64,000 nucleotides of DNA. It comes from Gossypium raimondii. Taxonomy: Eukaryota; Streptophyta; Magnoliopsida; Malvales; Malvaceae. The translations under genes and the position numbers were made by a program. Where the stretch lies: contig NC_068566.1 of NCBI RefSeq assembly GCF_025698545.1, positions 47,533,192 through 47,597,191 on the forward strand, in the 5' to 3' direction. Shown here one piece after another: positions 1 to 15,800 of the stretch. The notes under the pieces were generated by a model, which had not been told where the DNA came from, made no database searches, and saw only the letters and a list, made by a program, of their open reading frames with translations. Position 1 is the stretch's first letter. Each line of letters opens with the position of its first letter.

Positions 1-144
1 AAACCCGGCTGTCTATATTTAAATTTTTTAGATTAATTTTTATTTAAAATAAAAATTTTAAAAATATAATACACTAAAAAGCACTAGAATAAAAGTTGTC
101 TAACGCATTAAAATAGATTAAAAAGTATTTATATAAAAAACCAC

Positions 145-2912
145 TGTAATACCCAAATTTTACCCGGCCTAAACCAAAAAAAAAAAAAACCAAATTAAAA
201 ACAATATAAAAATATATGACAACAGTCCATTCTTTTTAAATGTTCATTACAAACAACGGGCCCAATGGCCCAAACACAAAATAACCAAAAATATCCCCAA
301 CCTAATCAGCCCAATCACCTAACCCTAAGCCCACTAGCCTTAACCACAAGCAGAAACCCTAGGCATTCAGCCCTAGCACCAGCGCCGCAGCCAGCACGCT
401 CCCCTCTCGTGCGTGCGCCACCACACCTTCGAGCCACTCCTCACACGCGCGCAATGCCTTCACATGCCTCCACGTCCACTGCTCCGTACCTGCAAGAAGG
501 ACAAACAACCTGCAACGAACACACAGCAGCAAAAAGAAATGACAGAAAAGGGGCAAGAGAGGGGATTTGGGAGGATTTCTTTTATTTTTTCTTTTCATTT
601 TATTTTCTGTAATTCTGGCTATAAAGAAGCCAATACAAACACTGTAAAGGACTTACGCATTCAGAATACAAAAAAATCGAAATACTAAGAGGTGATTTCT
701 GAGTTTCTTTTGTTTTTTCATTTGCTGGTTACTTTTTTTTCTTTCATTTTGTGTTCGTCAATCGATTGTTAAGGAAGGAAACAATAAAAAGAAAAGGGGA
801 GGAACGTACCCCGTGGCCGGATCTTTGCTCTCTCCGTCGCAATCGGAGTTGGAACGAAGGTTTGAAGATCCTTTTTGAACGATCGTTAGCACAGAGCGAC
901 GCAGAAAAAAATACTTACCTTCGTGGGTGCGCCGATGAAGCCTTATTCTCCTCTGCGCGACTTGGAGTCGAATGGGCAAAGGCCCGGGGTTTGAAATGGC
1001 AGAGAAAGGGGGGAAGACAGAGGCGACGTTCACCTCTCTTCTGCAGTCTTAAATGAAACATTTAGGTTTAGGTTTTTTTTAGGCTTAATCTAGCCTTTAT
1101 TTGCTGAAAGAAACGACGTCGTTTGATGCCGAGACAATGGTTTCAAAACGGCGCCGTTTAGAGGCCTACGACCCGCGCGGTGACCCGACTCGAGAGAAGG
1201 ATCCGCGCGTTTTAGGTCTGATGGGATTTTTGCGCACTTGGTCCCCCATTTTTTATGGTGCATTCAAATCAATCTTTATACTTTTTTTAAATTTGGCCAC
1301 GCCTTTTATATTTTATTCCTATTGGGTCCATACGGAGATGTTGCGTTTTGAAGGAAAGGGAAATTTCCCATTTAATCCTCATATTATCTGCATGTCATGT
1401 GTCGGCCTTTTTAGTTTATTTTATATTTCTTTTTTCCTATCAATTTTGTTCTAAATTCATTCTAACCCCTTTTTTGAATTCAGCAATACTTGATTACTTA
1501 ATTTATTTAACCATTTATTATTTTGGATCTATTTGTTTTTAAAATCTAATATTAGTTAATGATTAAGCTTAATATTTTATTATCATTTTATGTTTTTGTA
1601 TGTATTATTGTTTCAAGTTTTTCTCAAACGTTATATATTATTACTTTTTAAAAATTATAATGTATTTTTTATTATAAGTTTATTATGTATTATTATTTTA
1701 AATTTATTATGTATCACTACTTAAATTTATCATATTTTTATATTCTTTAGTAAATTCGACATGGTTTGTATATATTTCTTGATGTCTTTATTTTATAATA
1801 TTGATTTTAAAATTCATTCACATATTGCTTTTATTGATATTTTTATATTGCAAATCTTTGTGTATTTTACTTAAATTCTTTTATTCATACAATTTTCAAT
1901 TCTCTTTTTGGTAATGTTGTTGTATTAGTTTGCATGATGTTTCATTCGAGATAAATTTCTCAATTCAATTAGCCTTTAGTTGTTAATGTTGGCATGGATA
2001 TATTACATGGGACTATCACTTGTGCATGTATGTATTGCGTTGCTTGTCTATGCTTACGGGTTATTTGAGTTCACTAGTGTATACTTTGGTCTATGAGTTA
2101 CAACATTCATTATCAATCCATCACACTTTATTCGTTTAAAAGGTTACATCAAATATCGTTTAAATATCAAAATCATTTCATTCGAAAGCTTTCAAAATAA
2201 CGCGACACTCGGAATTTGGGATCCTCGAAAAGATTGTGTCCTAACTTACTGGATTCCAATCTTTCTCGGGATCTAAAAAACTGAATATCCTTTTTAATCA
2301 AAACATAAATAAAAAGCTCATTCTCGAGAATTCGATTCGTTGTATCCTAACGCATTGGATATGACATGTTGTTTTCTCGAGACGAGGATTTTTCTAAAAG
2401 ATAATAAAGGCAATATTCGGTATTTAGGAATTTTGGAGAATTGAACCCTAACTTACTGGGTTTGATTTTTTCATTTGACCCAAATAACTGAATACCCTTT
2501 TCAAATTTAAATGCATGAGTTTTAAAAATCTAAAGACAAACTTAATTTTGAAGATTAAAAATATTGCGCCCTAACTCACTAGGTATGACATTTTATTTCT
2601 TTGAAATAAGAATGTCCGATTATTCAATTCATTTTATTCGAGGAAAAAAAATCGTATTTTAAAATCTTTTCAAAATTTCGACATTAAGACATTAAACGAT
2701 CAACTCGGTACCAATTTTGGGCGTCACGAGGGTGCTAACCCTTCCTCGTGCGTAACCGACTCCCGAACCTGTTTTCTCAAAATTCGCAGACCTAAAATTA
2801 TTTTCAAGGTGATCTGATCACACCTCAATAAAAGATCGACGGCGACTCCAATTTTCATTTTTAAAGTCGACTACCAACTAATTTTTGTTTTTCAAAAAAG
2901 GTGGCTCCAACA
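145..2912 (+). mobile_element. Solo LTR 1 (LTR retrotransposon, probably Gypsy-type), 2.77 kb
   Basis: The element starts TGTAATACCC and ends GGCTCCAACA, so it has canonical TG...CA ends. It is flanked by a perfect 5-bp direct repeat, ACCAC, at 140-144 and 2913-2917. No primer-binding site, polypurine tract or gag-pol coding sequence is present, so this is one LTR left after LTR-LTR recombination. A TATAAAG at 620-626 lies in a plausible place for the LTR's own promoter. GC-rich stretches at 370-500 and 800-1200 give open frames of 60-117 codons with no recognisable protein. Strand is set only by the TG-to-CA reading with this promoter. The Gypsy assignment comes from LTR length and the GGCGACTCC-like 3' part and is inference. 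Confidence 0.85.
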
Positions 2913-2943
2913 ACCACTACCATAAATCTAATACATGTTTTAT

Positions 2944-5493
2944 TGTAATGACCCAAAATTCACAAGCACCGAAAAAGTACATTATCGGGCCTCCGTCTTA
3001 GTAAATTGAGTTCGAAAATAATTATTAGAAATATTTATTAGACTAGTTGTGTGTTTAATTAGGTATTAATTGGGTGAATTTAGTTTAATTAAGAGAAATT
3101 AAGAAAAAAGGACTAAATTGATCTAGGGGTAAAAGTTGAATTATAGATTAATAAAAGAATAAAAAGGATTAAAATGGCAATTAAGCCATTAATAAGAAAT
3201 GGGACAGTAAAAGTGATAAAATCTTAGATTTTTATATTTTATATATATTATTATATTATATTATATTATATTATATTGTATTATATTATATAAGTAAAAA
3301 AAAAGATGACAAATGTATGGTAAATATTGAAGACATGTGTAATAGTAATAATTACATGGGTACACTTGTAATAAAAATAAATATGTGCTTAATTAATAAG
3401 TAAAAGATTTTTTTTGATATATTATTATTAATATTATTAGTTAAAATAAAAGATATAAAGTAAAAGAAAGAAAGAAACAAAGAAGAAAAGAAACAGAATA
3501 GCTAGAAAAGAAGCAGGGAAAGAGACGAAAACAGGGGAAGATAAGGGGAAAGAAAAATAAAAGGGAAAACTAAGGATTTAAAGCTTCAAGTTAATTGGTA
3601 AGCTAAATTTAGCCCTTTCCTCTTCATTTTGATATTTTAAAAGCTTTAAAACAAAATTTTGTTGAAGTTAAGTGGAGGTTATGGAAGTTCATAGGTTTTT
3701 GAACATGATTCATTTTGAATAAGTTGTTAAATTGAGAGTTTATTTGATAGAGTTTCTAGTTAGAGTTGATAAAAGGATTAAATTGTGAACTAGACTATAA
3801 GTTTTGAATTTTAGGGATTAAATTGAGGAAAATTCGAAATTAGTGAAAAATGCTGAAAAATTAGTAGATAAATTTGAGTTTAGAAGAAATTTGAATAGAA
3901 ATAGAGTGTGAATTAAGTTAGAAAATAAGTAAGCTTAGTTAGAATTAAATTGGGAATAAGTAGGAATTGAATAAGAATTTTATTATTATTATTATTGTTA
4001 ATATAATTATTATTATTATTATTGTTAATATAATTATTATTATTTTAATGATTGTAATTAATAGTGAAAATAATTATTACTTTCGTAGCTAACAAGGAAA
4101 ATGAGGCATCGGCATCTAAAGGAAAAGAAAAGATCGTTGAGGAGTAAACGCGTATTCCGGGTTTGTATTACTATAACTTAATCTATTTAATAAATGCTAT
4201 ATTGAAATTGTATTCGTGAGACATTTAAAGGAAGGTAAGTATTAACATTTGAAATTAAGTAAGAATATGTGTGAATATTGAATGATATGTGAATTGAATA
4301 TTTGAAATTGTTGTGGAAATGAATTCGAAATTGGAAAAGTAAAATAATACCCTATTAACTTATCGGACTAGATTGGATACAAATGGCATGCCATAGGATT
4401 TGTGATGTGATGAGGAGATTTGTAGTTCGGCCGAGAAGATGATTATGTTATTATATGCTTCGGTTTATCCGAAGAGGCATTAAATGCCTTATTGGTGTGT
4501 TTGGGAGGATATGATATCTTGGTGTGTTATGGAGGATTTAAATTATTCCGGTGTGTTTAGGTTGGATATTTTGGTGTGTTTGGGTGGAATCCATGATCTG
4601 TCTGTGAGTCCGAGCCTTGTTAATAGGGTAAATAATTGAGATGGAAATTTGAAAATGAGATTAGTTGATTTGACATTATTGAAAAATATGAGAAAGAATG
4701 TATGATATAAATTATGAATTGATTTAGTATGTAAATATTTAAATATATAAATTTAAGATTTATGGAATGATATATGAATATTTATATTTAGTTTAAAGTG
4801 ATTTTTAAAGACTATGGTCAATATTTGAAATTTTATTATTATTAAATAGTTTAATTTATAGTAATACCACTGAGTATAAAATACTCAGCGTACGGTTGTT
4901 TCCGTGCGCAGGTTGAAAAGGGGTTAGAGTCTCGGTTCAGCATCCAGGACAATCCCGACTCCGACATAAAGATTTTGGTGATGTTTTCTTCCTTTAAGAG
5001 AAAGTGGCATGTACATAGGATTTATAATAGTTATTTTGGCATGTTATATAGTTTTGTTGTAAAGTAAGATATTATGTGTTTTGATGAGTATATTAGAAAA
5101 ATGGTATAAGTTATTTTTATAGCATTGGTATCAAGTTGAAATTAGTTAGTTTTATGTGTTAATTAGAAATGATAATTGGATTTTATTTACTTAAGTTGTT
5201 ATGTCTATATGTCAAGTAGGATTAAGTATATAAATGCATTGGTTGAAATCTTGAAATTGGGTTGGTTATGTTTGAAATTTTGCGGGGTTTAATGTAAAAA
5301 TAAGTCGAAATCTTTGAAATTTTTATAAATAAAAATAAAAAAATGAATGAAATCAATTAGTACAAATTTATAACAATTTATGAATTATTTTAATATGTTG
5401 GTTATTTATTTGATTTATTTATAAATTGTTTGATATGTCCGGTAATGCCTCGTAACCCTGTTCCGGCGACGGTTTGGGGTTAGGGGTGTTACA
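2944..5493 (+). mobile_element. Solo LTR 2 (LTR retrotransposon, probably Gypsy/Del-Tekay-like), 2.55 kb
   Basis: The element starts TGTAATGACCC and ends GGGGTGTTACA. The 5-bp repeat TTTAT flanks it at 2939-2943 and 5494-5498, which supports a complete insertion reduced to one LTR. It contains an AT-rich simple repeat (3232-3292), an A/G-rich tract (3455-3570), ATT-trinucleotide runs (3979-4050) and no coding potential. Only 26 bp separate the TSD of solo LTR 1 from that of this element. The family name is inferred from the terminal sequence style. Confidence 0.85.
3232..3292. repeat. AT-rich microsatellite (TATAT/TATTA)n
   Basis: Repeated TTATA/ATTAT pentamers inside solo LTR 2. No function is implied. 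Confidence 0.8.
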
Positions 5494-7958
5494 TTTATTG
5501 TATTAAATATAATTTTTAAAATTTTATATTTTGGGTTGGGTTATTTAGTAGGATTTTTATTTTAAGTTTTGAGTAATAGATTTAATTGTTATTGGGTTAG
5601 TGATTTAATATAAATATAAATATATATAATTATTTTACCCAAACTCAGTTTCCAGGTATCGTATTTTTGTTCAAACCCTCCTATTTTTCGGGCGATGACC
5701 TGACCCATAAATAAGTATAAATCAAACCAAAAAAAAGTACCTCAACATGAAATGTTATGATTTTGAAGCATTAGAAGCATCAATTGAAGTAGCTAGCCAA
5801 AATAGAATGCTGAAATTGCAAGGTGAACAAAGGGCTTTTGCATCATGTGGTGTTTTTTCTATGAATACACAAGACAAAGTTTATCTTTAAGACTAAGAAC
5901 TTGAAACTCTTTAGTGGACATTATTGCTTGTGGGTCAATGGATTCAAGCATTGGCTTCTAAAAAGGTGGGAACACAAAGTGATAAATCTTAGCTTTGGAT
6001 TTGACACTTCAAATTGAATGAACATGTTCTCTATGAGACAATTTAACTAAGTAATGCCAACGCCAAGCCTTCTTGCATTTTTTGAAAGATACTAAACCAA
6101 CACACAAAGTGAGACTTGGGAGAATCATTGATTTCAAGAAACAAGAATCAAAATATAAAAGTTAATCATTGTAGGTCGAGAGAAGTTTTTGGTCAAACTC
6201 TAATAATAGTTAATATTATCCTCAGATCATGTTGAGATTTTGTCTCCCGTATTCGTCGAGACTTCACCAAGAGCGAAAACACTCACTTCCCTTTGGTGGG
6301 TGGTTGTGTGCCCACGAACAACCCATTATTTCGAGACACTCCCCCTTTATGAACTATACACAGCTTGACTCAAGGACAATATCAATTATTATTGGATTTT
6401 AGGCTAAATGTTTGAAGAAAGGCACTTCAAATACTTCTCCCAAAAGAATCACCTCCATAAACAAAGATCAACCTTCGTAAATCTTACTTTTATTTAAAGG
6501 TAAAATTATGTCTTTAATCTCTATATTTTAATAAAATTTAAAATTTAATTCATATTCTTAAAAACAAAAAATAAATTTCTATTACTTTTATAAATTCTAC
6601 TTAAATAGTTGAGATATTAATATTTTCTGGTTAAAATGTGCTTCCTATAAGGTATATTTACTAAATTCATAATTAGAGATGAATTTTAAAATAAAACAAA
6701 AAATTAAATCTCTTCCATATGTGAATTTTAAACCTAATTAAACCACCTAAAGTTGGCAAAAAGGATGCAATAAAACTGAAAAATCGAACAATGAACACAC
6801 CCGACATTGATTATTATGTTCTGAGATTTTTTAATTTCTAATTTAATTAAATTCAAAATTATATCTACTTTTATTATTTTTTAGGTATAATATAACTTTT
6901 GGTCTTTGAATTTGGCAAGTACTTATACTTTTTTTTTATCTAATTTGGTCATTGAACTTAACAGCTAAATTCATTTTTGTCCCTGAACTAATATTTTATC
7001 AAGATTTGATGATGTGACCAGCGTTACTGAAGCAAGACCGAATCGGAAAGACCGAGAACTAATAAATATAATGATCAGAACAAAGGGGTTGAATTGATTG
7101 ACTCATAAGCTGCTTAAAATTGGTAAAAAAATAGAAAATCGAGACAAAAATAAAATTTTGAATAGGTTGAATCAGTTTAATTTTAATTTTAATTTTTTGT
7201 GATTTTTTAATTATTTATTTAATTATTGCTAGTTCGACGATCGAACTGATCGAACTAGTTGAATTAAGAACTGATGGTCTGACATGTTCAACTATTGCTT
7301 AATTATTAAAATATTAAATGTCATACTCACCTAGAAATTTATCTAAATTTTTTAAATTTTAAGTGATGTTGTGGTGCAATCTCAGAATGACACACCATTA
7401 TATTTTTATTTTTTCTAAGTTGAGTGATTAAAATAAATCTAATTCTTAAGTTAAAATAATTGGCCGAAAAAAAAATCAATAACATGCGAGTTGCTGATCA
7501 AGCGCCACGTGTAGATCAGTAATATAAAGAATGTAGGATGAATCATACACAATAAATGCCCCCCGCCCCTTAAATACAAAACCAAAGCTATAACCCGCCG
7601 ATCTATCGGCCAAATCGCCGGAACCTAAGAATTCTCTACCGATTTTACCCTCTTTTCTCTCTCTAAGAATTCCCCTCCTTTCTCTCTCTATCTCCTCTGT
7701 TTCTTCCTCCATAAAAATCCAGCAAAAAAATCAACTGTTCCAATAAAATCCAACTATAAAATAAATAAATAAATAAATAATGGGTTAACTTAAAGCAAAT
7801 AGCTCCATTAAAATTAAAGCAGAAACAAAAAGAAAGGAAAAAAAAAGGAGAGAAAACCCTAGATTTAGGGGAGATAGGGTCATTATCGTCATTTCACGCT
7901 ATGAATCGGCGATAACGGGAGCGGTTCATATCAACGGCAAAATAAGAGAAGAAAAGAG
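5494..7958. other. Intergenic region upstream of the CK2-beta gene
   Basis: AT-rich DNA. Positions 5745-6180 hold a possible decayed coding relic (separate entry). Positions 6880-7300 hold degraded repeat sequence of the 'TTTGGTC..TTGAA..TTTGGTCATTGAACTTA' type, found in many plant MITE remnants. Positions 7625-7710 are rich in CTCTCT on the + strand, and an AAAT run lies at 7755-7782. These pyrimidine-rich tracts, plus an AAACCCTAGATTTAGGGG segment at 7854-7872, are typical of a dicot core promoter or 5' UTR and probably belong to the gene starting at 7959. No other gene was seen. Confidence 0.6.
5745..6180 (+). pseudogene. Possible relic of an unidentified coding sequence
   Basis: From about 5745 one frame reads as a protein-like stretch beginning MKCYDFEALEASIEVASQ and continuing for about 45 codons to a stop near 5890. 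Reading then appears to continue in another frame (KNLKLFSGHYCLWVNGFKHW...) for about 40 codons before more stops. The composition is unlike the flanking AT-rich DNA. No family was recognised, and chance open frames cannot be excluded. There is no start context, no splice support and no neighbour that suggests a function. Confidence 0.25.
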
Positions 7959-10622
<2,664 letters not shown>

Positions 10623-12848
10623 TATAATGTCAGGAATTAAAGCTCTATTTTGGGGCAAAAATTGTTCTTCATCAGTTGTATTGCCAATTGCCCTAATCAT
10701 CTATTTTGGAAGCAGTGCTTTTGAATGAGATGAGGTATAGTTCTGCGGTCTTTCAGGTAATCATATCATGTTTTTAGGTCCTTTTTTTTCATGTTTTTTT
10801 TTAAACGAATTACTATATATTTCAATTGTTAAATTTTCAATTTCTTCATCAGAATTCTTTCTTGGTAGAGTAACTATCAATTTTCCTTTTGGTTCAGCTC
10901 ACCATTGCATTTTTTTATCATGTTCAAATATATTTTAGTCCCTGTACATTAGTTTTCGGAATTTTAAATATATTTAGTTCTGCTTTTATTTCCATTAGTT
11001 TTCGGATTTTTAAAATATATTTCCTCTACTTTTATTTTACAGTAATTTAGTTCATCTACTTGTTTCATTTGAAAATTGAAGTTAAATGGATAACTATGAG
11101 GGATTTCCTGACATTTCCTCTACTTGTTTCACATTTTAGATTAAAATATGTTATGAGAATTTAGAATTTAGTCCCGATTTGAGTCTCTTTATTTTTAGAT
11201 TTCAAAATTTAATTTCAACGGTTAACACTGTTAAATTTAGGTATATTATAACATTAATTTTAAGTTGGTGGGTATATTTTTTATTTCAAAATGTTACATA
11301 AAAAATTAACAAAAAGAATTAACAAGGTTAACAATTGTGATCTGAGTTTTGAAAATTTAGAAGTGAAGAGATTAAATTTTAGAAATAAAATATAAGGATT
11401 AAATTTTAAACTTGTAAAAGTTTAAAGATTCAATTAGAACATGTACCATTAATCTTTTAAAAAAACAAAATCATAATTCATATTTCTATCCAACGGACAA
11501 TATTATCCGATCGTATTATTCAAAATACACCTAATGGATTCAAATGTATCATTTGTTTTAATGCGTTGTTATTTTGATTATAATTTTTTATTTTAAGAGT
11601 AATTTTTTTATATATTAGGAGTTAAGTTTATTGAAATAATTTAGAATCATGATTAAATTGACAAGGTGTGTAGAATGTTAAATGTTAAATTTACCAATAA
11701 AAAGACAACCACGTTAGTATTTCGTTTAATGATCAAATGTAAATGTATTTTTATGGTAGAGTGATTACAAGTTGTAATTTGCAAGTGATCTAACAGGAGT
11801 GATTAAATTAAAAGAATTAGTAATAAAAAAGGAACACGTTAAAATTTGGGTGACTATATTTGCAATTTATTATTCTTTTAAAGAAAGCTAAATTCTCTCT
11901 CTCTATTTAACAGTCAAGGACGAAGTCGAAAAATTTTAGAGTCGAAATTAAGTTGCATATTTTTACAATAGTAAAGATGTAATTTTATCGTTTTAATAGC
12001 TTATATATTTTTAATTTTAATTTTACTGTTATTAGTTTTAATTTTAAAAATTATAAAAGAACTAAAAGAACAAAAATTTATTTTAAGAGGATTGGGACTG
12101 TACCAACTGGTCAGATCAAAGCTAACTATAGTATTAATATAATAAGAGCCATAAAACCAATTGATCCGTAAATCGATAAAACCAATAAAATGGACAAATC
12201 TACCGAATTGAAAATCAATAATCCGATCCATCCACCGGTTCCAAAAACATGACTATCCAACGGACAATATTATCGGATCGTACGCTATGACTGTTTAAAT
12301 AAACAACACTACAATAGCGCGCATTCACGGTGGGCCCCCATTTCAGTGTTCCTTATTTCCGTTTTAAACGTCCCAAATTACCGGGAGGTTTTATACCTTC
12401 CCACCCTAAAACCCCTCTCCCCTCCAAAACGACCAACTAAATCCTAAATGTGAAAGAAAAAAAAAACATTACGTAATTTCAAAAAAAAAAATCCAAAATG
12501 ATCTTTAAATCATGAGAAGACTCTGTATGATCGACTCTTTTAGATCTAGATCCATGACTTGGATTTAAAATGTTGTAAATTTTCTTTTGAAATCTTTAGA
12601 CGTTCAAGATCAATGTTGTTTGCTTTTCGATCGGTGAATTGAAGCTTCGCCACTAAATGAAGTTTTGTTAGTAGAATTTACGATTCCATTGGCTCTGAAT
12701 TGAACAGATCTGCTTTAGAAATTTGAATTTATTTCCTGTTTCTGGTTTGGCGCGATCGTGTGTTTTTGAAATCGTCAGCTAAAAAATTATTTAAATTTGT
12801 ACTCATTTATTTAGACTGAATTGAAGTTGAGAGAGAAAAGGTTGAGAG
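10623..12848. other. Intergenic region between the CK2-beta and NPSN11-type genes
   Basis: AT-rich DNA with the 3' flank of the CK2-beta gene and degraded 'TTTAGTCCCTGTACATTAG'-type repeat pieces (10930-11460). A 28-bp near-identical direct repeat occurs at 11489-11516 and 12254-12281 (separate entry). Positions 12340-12440 are rich in CCC and CTC, as expected for the promoter or 5' UTR of the gene at 12849. No protein-coding gene was recognised. Confidence 0.6.
11489..12281. repeat. Pair of ~28-bp direct repeats flanking ~740 bp
   Basis: Both ends carry the segment CTATCCAACGGACAATATTATC followed by C or G and then GATCGTA, with one mismatch in about 28 bases. The DNA between them is AT-rich and shows no terminal structure that I recognise. 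The pair could be a local duplication or the footprint of an old insertion. Confidence 0.7.
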
Positions 12849-15800
12849 ATGGATTCGTTATCCGCGGTTAGCGAAGAGCTAGCGGAGATCGACGGACAAA
12901 TCGCCGATATTTTTCGAGCATTATCGTAAGAATTTAATTTCTGATCTTCTTTTAGTTATGCAATGACAATGTAGATTCTAATCAGATTGTTCAATGTAAA
13001 TTTTATCATCATTTACGATTGAATGTTTATTAACTTGCATTTCTGGTTTCTACATTGTTTAACAGGAATGGGTTCCAGAAACTGGATAAGATTAAGGATG
13101 TTAATCGACAGAGCAGGCAATTGGAAGAGCTTACCGGCAAGATGAGAGAGTGTAAGAGGTAATTTCAGATCAATACTTCTTTGAGTAGTATCTATTACTT
13201 TTGATTCTTTGAAAGTATAATGTACTTTAGTTTAAATAAGCTGGAATTATAATGCTTTGGTTATTCACTTTATAAAGAACAAAAATCTAACTTAAAACCA
13301 GCGTTGTATGTCATTAAATTGTTTTCGCAAAAGTATTCGCATTACCTTTAAATATATTCTGCTGTGGTGATCTACTTATCCTTTCAGGCTAATCAAAGAG
13401 TTTGATAGAGAAGTAAAGGCAATGGAGAGAAGAACTAATGCAAACACCCATAGAATGCTGAGCGAAAAGAAGCAATCAATGGTGCTTTTTAACTTTTTAA
13501 ATTCTATTTATTTTTGTTGTTCTTATATTTAAATCCTACGGTTTATTGGCCGAGTATCTTGTGTTCTAAGTTTTCTCAAACTTACGGGATTTTTATGCAG
13601 GTCAAGGAGTTGAATTCATATGTTGCCCTTAAGAAACGGTAAGTCTGTAATCTGTATCGACATGAGATTAATTCATGCATGTTCATGTTCTAACTAGGTA
13701 TATAATTTATAATATTATGGACAGAGCTATCTATTTTTCAGAGTTAAGGACCCCTCATCCCATCTCCTCCCATTCTCTGTTCTTTTTCATTTAACCATTT
13801 CCTTTTATCAGTCTTGGTAAAAATACCATGGAGGTCCCTGTACTAGGAATCAGATTGCATATTACCCCTTTACATAAAAATGGACAAATTAGTCGTTGTA
13901 TGTTAGATTTAAGCCCAAATTGGTGCTTTTTGTTAAAAAATTCATCAATTTCTACAGGTTAAAAAGTGGCATGGCTGATAGAATAACTAAATAGTTACAC
14001 ATGGCATGCCACATGTACCTCATTTTAGCATATAAAGACCATTTTTTAACAATAAAAATTGATAGAATTTTTAACAAAAAGATCAGTTTACATGTATATA
14101 GACTAATTAGCCTTTTTTTTTCTAAGAGAGAGAACAAAATGCAATCTAACTACCAGTAAAAGTGCATCCATGATACTTTTACTGATCAACCTTATGATCT
14201 GGTGCCAGTGAACTAAATTTATTGATTGAAAATCTGTAATTTGTAAAGAAAACTACGACAGATATTATGAAATAATAATTTTGTTGGTATTTGATATGTT
14301 ACTTGACTTTATTTGATGTTATTGTTCTTGTGTTACAGATATCAAAGCAACCTTGAGAGTAATAAACGAGTTGATCTCTTTGATGGGCCTAATGAAGGCT
14401 TCAGTGAAGATAATGACATGCTAGCTTCCAGTAAGTCTATCAGCTTCTTTTAATATTATTATTTCAGCTGATTTTTTTATTTTTTATTTCGAAGGTCAAG
14501 TTGAAATTTTGTGTTTAAATAGTAATATAGGTAGATGTAGTTCTTTCCTAATCAGTGTTTGCTTGTGGTGTCGACAATATATGAAGATGCAGAACTCACT
14601 TGCACAAAATAGTCTCTTTTGCTTTTTCTTTTGAAGCGTAGACATAACAATTCCCATTAATTGTTAATTTGTAGTAATTTTGAGGGTAAAAAACATCTCC
14701 AGTCCCTCTCAATTTTAAAATTGAGCAAATTGATTTCTCTAAAAAAATCAGAGCAATTTAATCCCTATCAATTTTGAAAGTAAACAACTAAGGACAATTA
14801 ATCACGGTGTTAATGTCTTCTGTCAATTATATATAATTTTAATTGGTATAACAATAAATTTAGTGCTTACATGTTTTTTCAATATGGTATTGCTTCTAAA
14901 AAATTCAAAAAATTTAGCCTCAACATTTACACATTTACACAAATATTGCAAGCTAAATTTGTTATCATACCAATCAAAATTACTTGCAATTGACGGGGAA
15001 CATTAACCTTGAGACTAATTATCCTTAATTCCTAACTTTTGAAATTAACAGGGATTAAATTGCTTTGATTTTTTTGAGAGGGACCAATTTGCTCAATATC
15101 AAAATTGAGAGGGACTGGAGAAGTTTTTTTTACCTAACTTTGTGCTATAGCTAGAATATGAGTTGTCTAACACACTCAATATCACAAGGGATGAAAAGGT
15201 TGATACAAAAACTCTGATCATTTGGTTCAACATTTTTTTGCACCTTAAAGAAAACAGTCAACCTGTTTATAATTGTACTTTTTATGTTACCTAATGGAAG
15301 TGTACACTTTGCTATATATATAACTATTAGAGTGTTGATCAGAGCTTATCTAACTGCTAAAACATGTTTTATAATCTTTGTTTTACTGTTGATGCACTCT
15401 CCATATTCGTTCTCACCCCTTTGACATTGATTTTTGGGATGATGATGAAATGTTGACTGGAAATACTAAGTACTTCAATTTTAAACTGTTAATGAGACAG
15501 GGCCTGTATGTTTTGCAGATATGACAAACCAGCAACTAATGGATAAAGGATACCAGATGATGGGTGAGACTGATCAAGCCATTAACAGGGCTAAGAAGGT
15601 TAGTATCCGTACTTTCAGTGCATAAGATTTTGTTAACATATACTTTCCGTGCATAAGATTTTGTTAACATATACTTCTACTTCAAAATAATTGGTTGTAT
15701 TTTGATAGAGTTGTAAATGAATAGAAAATTTGATTAATTCTTCATTAACATTTAGATGTTTGCTCATTTATCAAGCTGAATAAACGGATTTGAATAATAT

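Noticed and set aside
265-1454. Open frames of 60-117 codons on both strands in solo LTR 1
   Set aside because: They lie in an LTR, overlap on both strands, show no domains and have no splice or codon support.
7476-7712. Minus-strand 78-codon open frame before the CK2-beta gene
   Set aside because: It is the complement of a CTCTCT-rich leader, and its Glu/Arg-rich product is a by-product of the simple sequence.
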